From: Artemisia argyi
Taxonomy: Eukaryota; Streptophyta; Magnoliopsida; Asterales; Asteraceae
Length of the DNA: 64,000 nucleotides
Direction: 5' to 3'
NCBI GenBank assembly: GCA_030686995.1
Contig: CM060684.1
Coordinates: 6,345,897 to 6,409,896 of the forward strand
Positions 59,996-64,000 of this stretch are shown here, piece by piece. How positions within the stretch are numbered: the stretch's first letter is position 1; every line of letters starts with the position of its first letter. The notes beneath the pieces were generated by a model that saw only the letters and a list, made by a program, of their open reading frames with translations, searched no databases and was not told where the DNA came from. The position numbers and the translations under genes are program-made.

Positions 59996-61915
59996 TTGAT
60001 CCGAAAAGTTACATGTCCGATATTTGAATAAACTTAGGAAAGTTTATTAGTACATGAAGATTGTTATTAGGGGTAGTTTCATAAGTCTTGTATGACCATG
60101 TTTCCTTGTAATATCTCATGGTTCCTTTTAGGTGAAGTAGATCCAAATTGCTTGTTCAAGTTATCGCCTAATTCCTTGTTTCATGTTTACGCCTAAGTAA
60201 ACTTACATGGTCATCTCGTCATGGCCTAGCCATGACCTTTGGTCCTTGTTCCAAGGTCATGAGACACAACCTTGGCTCTAGCCATGGTTGTGGTCTTGAT
60301 TATAGGTCATAAGACCTCTTGTTCCTTTTAAACCATAACCTATATATAATGACTTTGTCCTAAAATGGGCTGTTTAGAGTTTGAAGAATTTTATCACTCG
60401 GAAAGCATTTTCAGGGCTCGAGCTTCTTTAACCCTGAACGAAAACGGCGTTCCGGACAACTTTCGTGTTTTAACTTTTTGATGAATCGAACCAGAAGGGT
60501 GACTTTCAAAAAGTCAGAATGCAAAACAGTAAGGTTTAGGCAGTTTTGCCGGAAATCTTTGGTAACTTCAAATGGGCGTAACTTTTGACTCGTATACTCG
60601 TTTTGGGTGGTTCAAGTTGCTACGGTTTCCTTGTTAAGTTCTCTACTGTAATATGTAATGATCAAATATCATATTTTTACCATTTTGATCAGGTCTTACC
60701 AAGAAAGTTACTAGTTTGCTTGTTATAGTAACTTATCTTAACAATCAATTACAACAACATGTTTTGCTCATTTTTATACATCATGGACTTGCATACAAGA
60801 CATAATATAGCAAGAATAATAGGTAAATAACATGAACATGATTATTTAACAAGAATTATGTTAGGGTTTGGCTTACAACTTTTGGCTTTCAACAAAGAAA
60901 GGAAAGTTAACATGTAAGGATAGGACTTTGATAGACTTGCTTCAACCCACTTCACTTCATGCAATCTTTCTACTCTTGTAATCTTGAAAGATGGATGATG
61001 AAAGTTGAGGTGACTTGAGTGGATTCAAACTCAAGAGAAATCACCAAAGTTCTAAAGATTGGAAGTAGTTTTGATGAATCAAAACCTAACTAGTGTTTAT
61101 GTGTTGTTATGCTCTTAATCTCTTGGATAAAACTTGAAGTAAACTAGTAAAATGAAGTGTGTTGTGTGTGTGGGTCGTTCAAATGGCCAAGGAGGGGGAG
61201 GAGGGGTATTTATATGCTAATGAGGAGGTTACAATGTTGACTTGTCAACACTTGGAGACCAAGTTGGACACATGCATGTAATCTAAGCTTCCTAGCATGA
61301 GATTAAGCCACCTATGGGCTGAAATCCCCCCCCCCCTAAGTCGGTTCATGAGCTTGGAGAGCAAGTATTGACTTTTGATGATATTATCCAAGCTTATGTA
61401 ACTAGTTTCGACCCCGTAAAATGCAAACCGTAAGTTGTTACGTCACAAAACGTAAAACCGGGTATCGTAAAAATACGAAACTTGGAAGAATGGTTAAACA
61501 TGTCATTATACTCCATAATAAAATATAAAATGAGTGGTAGGTTCCATTTGGGTGTAAAACCCTGCTAAAAACTGGAAATACGGGTCTAAAACGCGTAATA
61601 CGTAAAATGTACGAATATTGCGTAAAATTGAGAAAAGTAAAATGTTACTTTTCTAATAGGATAAAAATGATTTAAAATGACTCATAATGTCTAGACTGGT
61701 CTCAGTCTAGTGTCGGTTGGTATTAAATGTCTTTTAGACATCAAACCGTATGCCTAAAAAATCAAGGAATGACTTATAATGTCAAGGAATGATTTTTGGT
61801 CAAAGGAGGAGGGAAAAATATGTTGACTTTTTCTAATAAGTTGAAAACTCAAATAGTCTTAGAAACGCGATGCAGGTATAGGCTAAGGTTACGGCTGAGT
61901 AAAAACGCTTAAAAA
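58644..61915 (-). repeat. Giant LTR, truncated copy (5' LTR), 3272 bp
   Basis: Matches 49608-52893 with few substitutions and a shorter (TA)n tract (59922-59992). Identity ends abruptly after 'acgcttaaaaa' at 61915. Confidence 0.88.
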
Positions 61916-61995
61916 TAAAGCTCATTGCATTTAGAAGAGCGTGTGACCGGTACAAATAAGACAACGAACATAATATAAAAATAAAGCTCATTGCA
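61911..61995. repeat. 19-bp direct repeat at the LTR/Helitron junction
   Basis: The same 19 bases (from 'aaaaataaag' to 'ctcattgca') occur at 61911-61929 and 61977-61995. The second copy begins the coding match to the Helitron Rep domain; the first spans the LTR breakpoint. The pattern suggests repair with microhomology or filler DNA. Confidence 0.8.
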
Positions 61996-64000
61996 AAGCG
62001 AGGCAAAGATGGACAGAATTATAATCTTCCAACATCAGACGAGGTTGCTGGTCTTATTGTAGGTGACTTCGATACATGTATAGAAGATAGAGATATTGTG
62101 ATAGAAAAGTATCGTGAAGGTTTGCAACGTATCAATATTTTCCATCCTATGTACCTTCCTTTACAATACCCTTTGCTGATGCCATGGGTGCAAGATGGTT
62201 ATTCTTTGGGTATACCACATAGAAAGAAACCTGGCACACGATCTGTTCGGTCTGACAACTCCGACCCTTCCGTCGATAAGATTGACAAAACAGTTAGTAT
62301 GAGGGAGTGGTTTGCTTTTCAGATAATGGATCGTCCAAATCAAGAAAATTTGTTTACGCGAGAAGGTCGTTTGTTTCAGCAATTTCTTATGGATGGTTAC
62401 ACTATGGTTGAGACGGAACGTTTGTTTTACCATCGATCAAAGCAGACTAAACTTAGATGTGATACGTACTCAAACATCCATCAGAGTATTTCTTCTGGTA
62501 ATAACGACCCCACTACCCTTGGAAAGCCCGTCATATTGCCTTCTTCGTTTACCGGTGGACCAAGGGACATGAAACAAAATTATATGGATGCCATGGTGTT
62601 GTGTAGATGGTATGGCTGTCCCGATTTGTTTATTACCGTTACTTGCAATCCTAAATGGCCGGAGATTGCAAGATACATGCTAGAGCATAACCTTGCTGCT
62701 ATAGATCGGCCTGATGTGCTTACAAGAGTTTTTAAGATGAAACTCGACCAGTTAATGATTGATTTGAAAGAGCTGCATTTATGTGGACGCGTTAAAGCAG
62801 GTAATGTACATAAGGTGTTACTGTATATTTAAATGTTTACCATAATGAATTTATTATTATGTCACAAATTTTATACATTTCTATTCTTTAAACTAAATGT
62901 TACAAAATTTTGCAGTTGTGTACACCGTTGAGTTCCAAAAGCGAGGGCTTCCTCATGCGCATGTTTGTTTGTTCTTGCACATGGACGACAAGATTCCAAG
63001 TGCTGATCAGATTGATAAATACATTTCCGCTGAGATACCAGATAAAGACGAGGACCCGGATTTGTACAAGTTGGTTTCTGATTTTATGATGCATGGTCCT
63101 TGCGGTGAAGATGAAGCAAAACAGGTTTGTATGGATGAGGGTCGATGTACGAAACACTTTCCTAAAAAATTCACACAACGCAGTTCCATTGACGCGGAGG
63201 GCTATCCCATGTATAGAAGACGGGACGACGGAAAGTATGTGGAAAAGAACGGTCATCAGTTGCATAACGGTTATGTTATTCCGTATAACGCTATGCTTCT
63301 CAAACGTTATCAATGCCACATTAATGTTGAGTGGTGTAACCAGACCGGTTCTATCAAATATTTGTTTAAGTATATAAGCAAAGGTCCGGATAGAGTCTCG
63401 GCACAGTTGTATAAGCCGAGTACCATAGCAGAGGGTGAACAAATTGATAAAGCTGTTGATGAGATTCAGGCGTACTTGGATTTCAGGTAAAATTTTGAAC
63501 TCGAATCTGATGTCAAGTTGGTTTATTTAAAATGAATATACAATGGTTTTAGGAATTAATAAATTGTTTGTAACATGTGACTGAGATTAAGTCGTTATTG
63601 GATTGTAGGTACCTATCTGCCTGCGAGGCGGCTTGGAGAATATTTCGTTTTGAGATTCATTATAGAACACCGAACGTTGAGAGGCTATCTTTTCATCTTG
63701 AAGGCGAGCAGCCACTTATATATGATGAAAACACAGACCTTGAAGCTGTTGTTGAAAAGCCAACTGTTGGTGTTTCTATGTTTGATGGTTAGATGAAAAT
63801 GAATGAAGTCTATCCGCCAGCAAGGGAGTTAACTTATGCCGAGTTTCCTACAAAGTTTGTGTGGAATGCGCCAAAAAGAATTTGGACGCATAGAAAACAA
63901 GGTAAGTCAATCGGAAGAATTCATAGTGTTCCTATAGGAACAGGAGATGCTTACTATTGTAGGATGCTGCTCAACAGTGCAAAAGGGTGTCGGACGCACG
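61981..64000 (+). pseudogene. Helitron Rep/helicase gene, Rep part, truncated and carrying a nonsense codon
   Basis: Exons 61981-62800, 62916-63486 and 63609 to beyond the window, with consistent GT-AG junctions and phases. The first exon has the Helitron helicase-like N-terminal domain ('YNLPTSDEVAGLIVGDFD', 'PMYLPLQYPLL', 'SFTGGPRDMKQNY', 'DLFITVTCNPKWPEI'). The second holds the HUH nuclease motif (PHAHVCLF) and the paired tyrosines (YLFKYISKG). The third continues ('ELTYAEFPTKFVWN', 'IGRI'). TAG at 63790-63792 stands where plant Helitrons usually have tryptophan, a single G-to-A change; coding similarity continues past it. The 5' side is cut at the LTR junction (in-frame stop at 61957). 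The helicase half would lie beyond 64000. The protein nicks and joins DNA during rolling-circle transposition. Confidence 0.9.

Larger units (their letters stand above)
49608..61915 (-). mobile_element. Giant-LTR retroelement without gag or pol, 5'-truncated
   Basis: The 3' LTR (49608-53249, 3642 bp) and 5' LTR (58644-61915, truncated) read on the minus strand. LTR ends are TGTAACA...TGTTACA. The primer binding site TTGGTACCAGAGCC lies beside the 5' LTR (58628-58641). The polypurine tract (minus TAAGGGGTAGAGAC) abuts the 3' LTR at 53250-53263. The 5' LTR lacks about 350 bases of its outer end and is joined directly to Helitron sequence, so no target duplication can be checked. Internal sequence, minus the nested solo LTR, is only about 2.2 kb with no protein domain, so it is a LARD-like or internally deleted Ty3/gypsy-like element. 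Confidence 0.85.

Noticed and set aside
62900..63442. Antisense open frame over the Rep domain
   Set aside because: The plus strand has clear Helitron Rep similarity with HUH and tyrosine motifs; the antisense frame is a shadow.

Overview
This is a window of a plant nuclear genome, very probably from the daisy family (Asteraceae). It is AT-rich. Its genes are split by GT-AG introns, and it is full of nested plant transposable elements. The Athila-type gag at 28650-40000 closely resembles, as far as I recall such sequences, the gag/retropepsin proteins that are abundant in Tanacetum- and Artemisia-type genomes. No organellar, rRNA, CRISPR or bacterial features were seen. Nothing looks like a single-copy housekeeping gene.

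Layout, left to right. (1) 1-22.3 kb is repeat debris: a TIR element sitting inside a (TA)n microsatellite, with CACATGTG repeats (2270-3604); a probable LTR remnant (about 4370-7590); hAT-like and palindromic MITEs; a LINE ORF1 fossil (8983-9895, minus); a CACTA transposase-associated-domain scrap; a TRIM element with three LTRs and two internal domains (10338-11274, TSD AAAAA); a LINE 3' fossil; a minus-strand LTR with about 5.5 kb of noncoding internal sequence (13195-19.5 kb), itself interrupted by a Helitron-3'-end-like insert flanked by a 109-bp duplication; and a broken Copia gag (21320-21916, minus). (2) 22.34-27.2 kb holds an 11-exon RPA70-like gene with a nonsense codon and a frame problem. 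(3) 27224-43879 is an Athila-like Ty3/gypsy element (TSD AAAGA). Its gag is split by an 8.6-kb Sirevirus-like Copia element on the minus strand (28890-37478, TSD AGGAC). (4) 43.9-49.6 kb holds a five-exon B3-domain gene (minus, intact in my model), an acidic protein with SUMO-interacting-motif-like patches, a small two-exon gene, and the first exons of what is probably a Helitron Rep/helicase gene. (5) 49608-61915 is a giant-LTR element (LTR about 3.6 kb, minus) without gag or pol, carrying a nested 3.2-kb solo LTR (53673-56900, TSD CCAAT). (6) 61981-64000 is the Helitron Rep domain (HUH and two-tyrosine motifs), with a nonsense codon at 63790, running off the window.

The most interesting reading is that parts 2, 4 and 6 are one large, decaying Helitron. 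With the two LTR insertions mentally removed, the order is RPA, B3-domain gene (convergent), SIM-rich acidic protein, small protein, Rep/helicase. RPA next to Rep/Hel is the classic plant Helitron pair. A triple-B3 protein and a SIM-rich acidic protein between them would be unusual cargo. This linkage is inference.

A second theme is that every structurally complete LTR element here (TRIM, Athila-like, Sirevirus-like, giant-LTR element) lacks recognisable reverse transcriptase and integrase, so all must depend on helpers. Two Copia elements and the Athila element also carry multiplied polypurine-tract-like motifs in their 3' noncoding regions.
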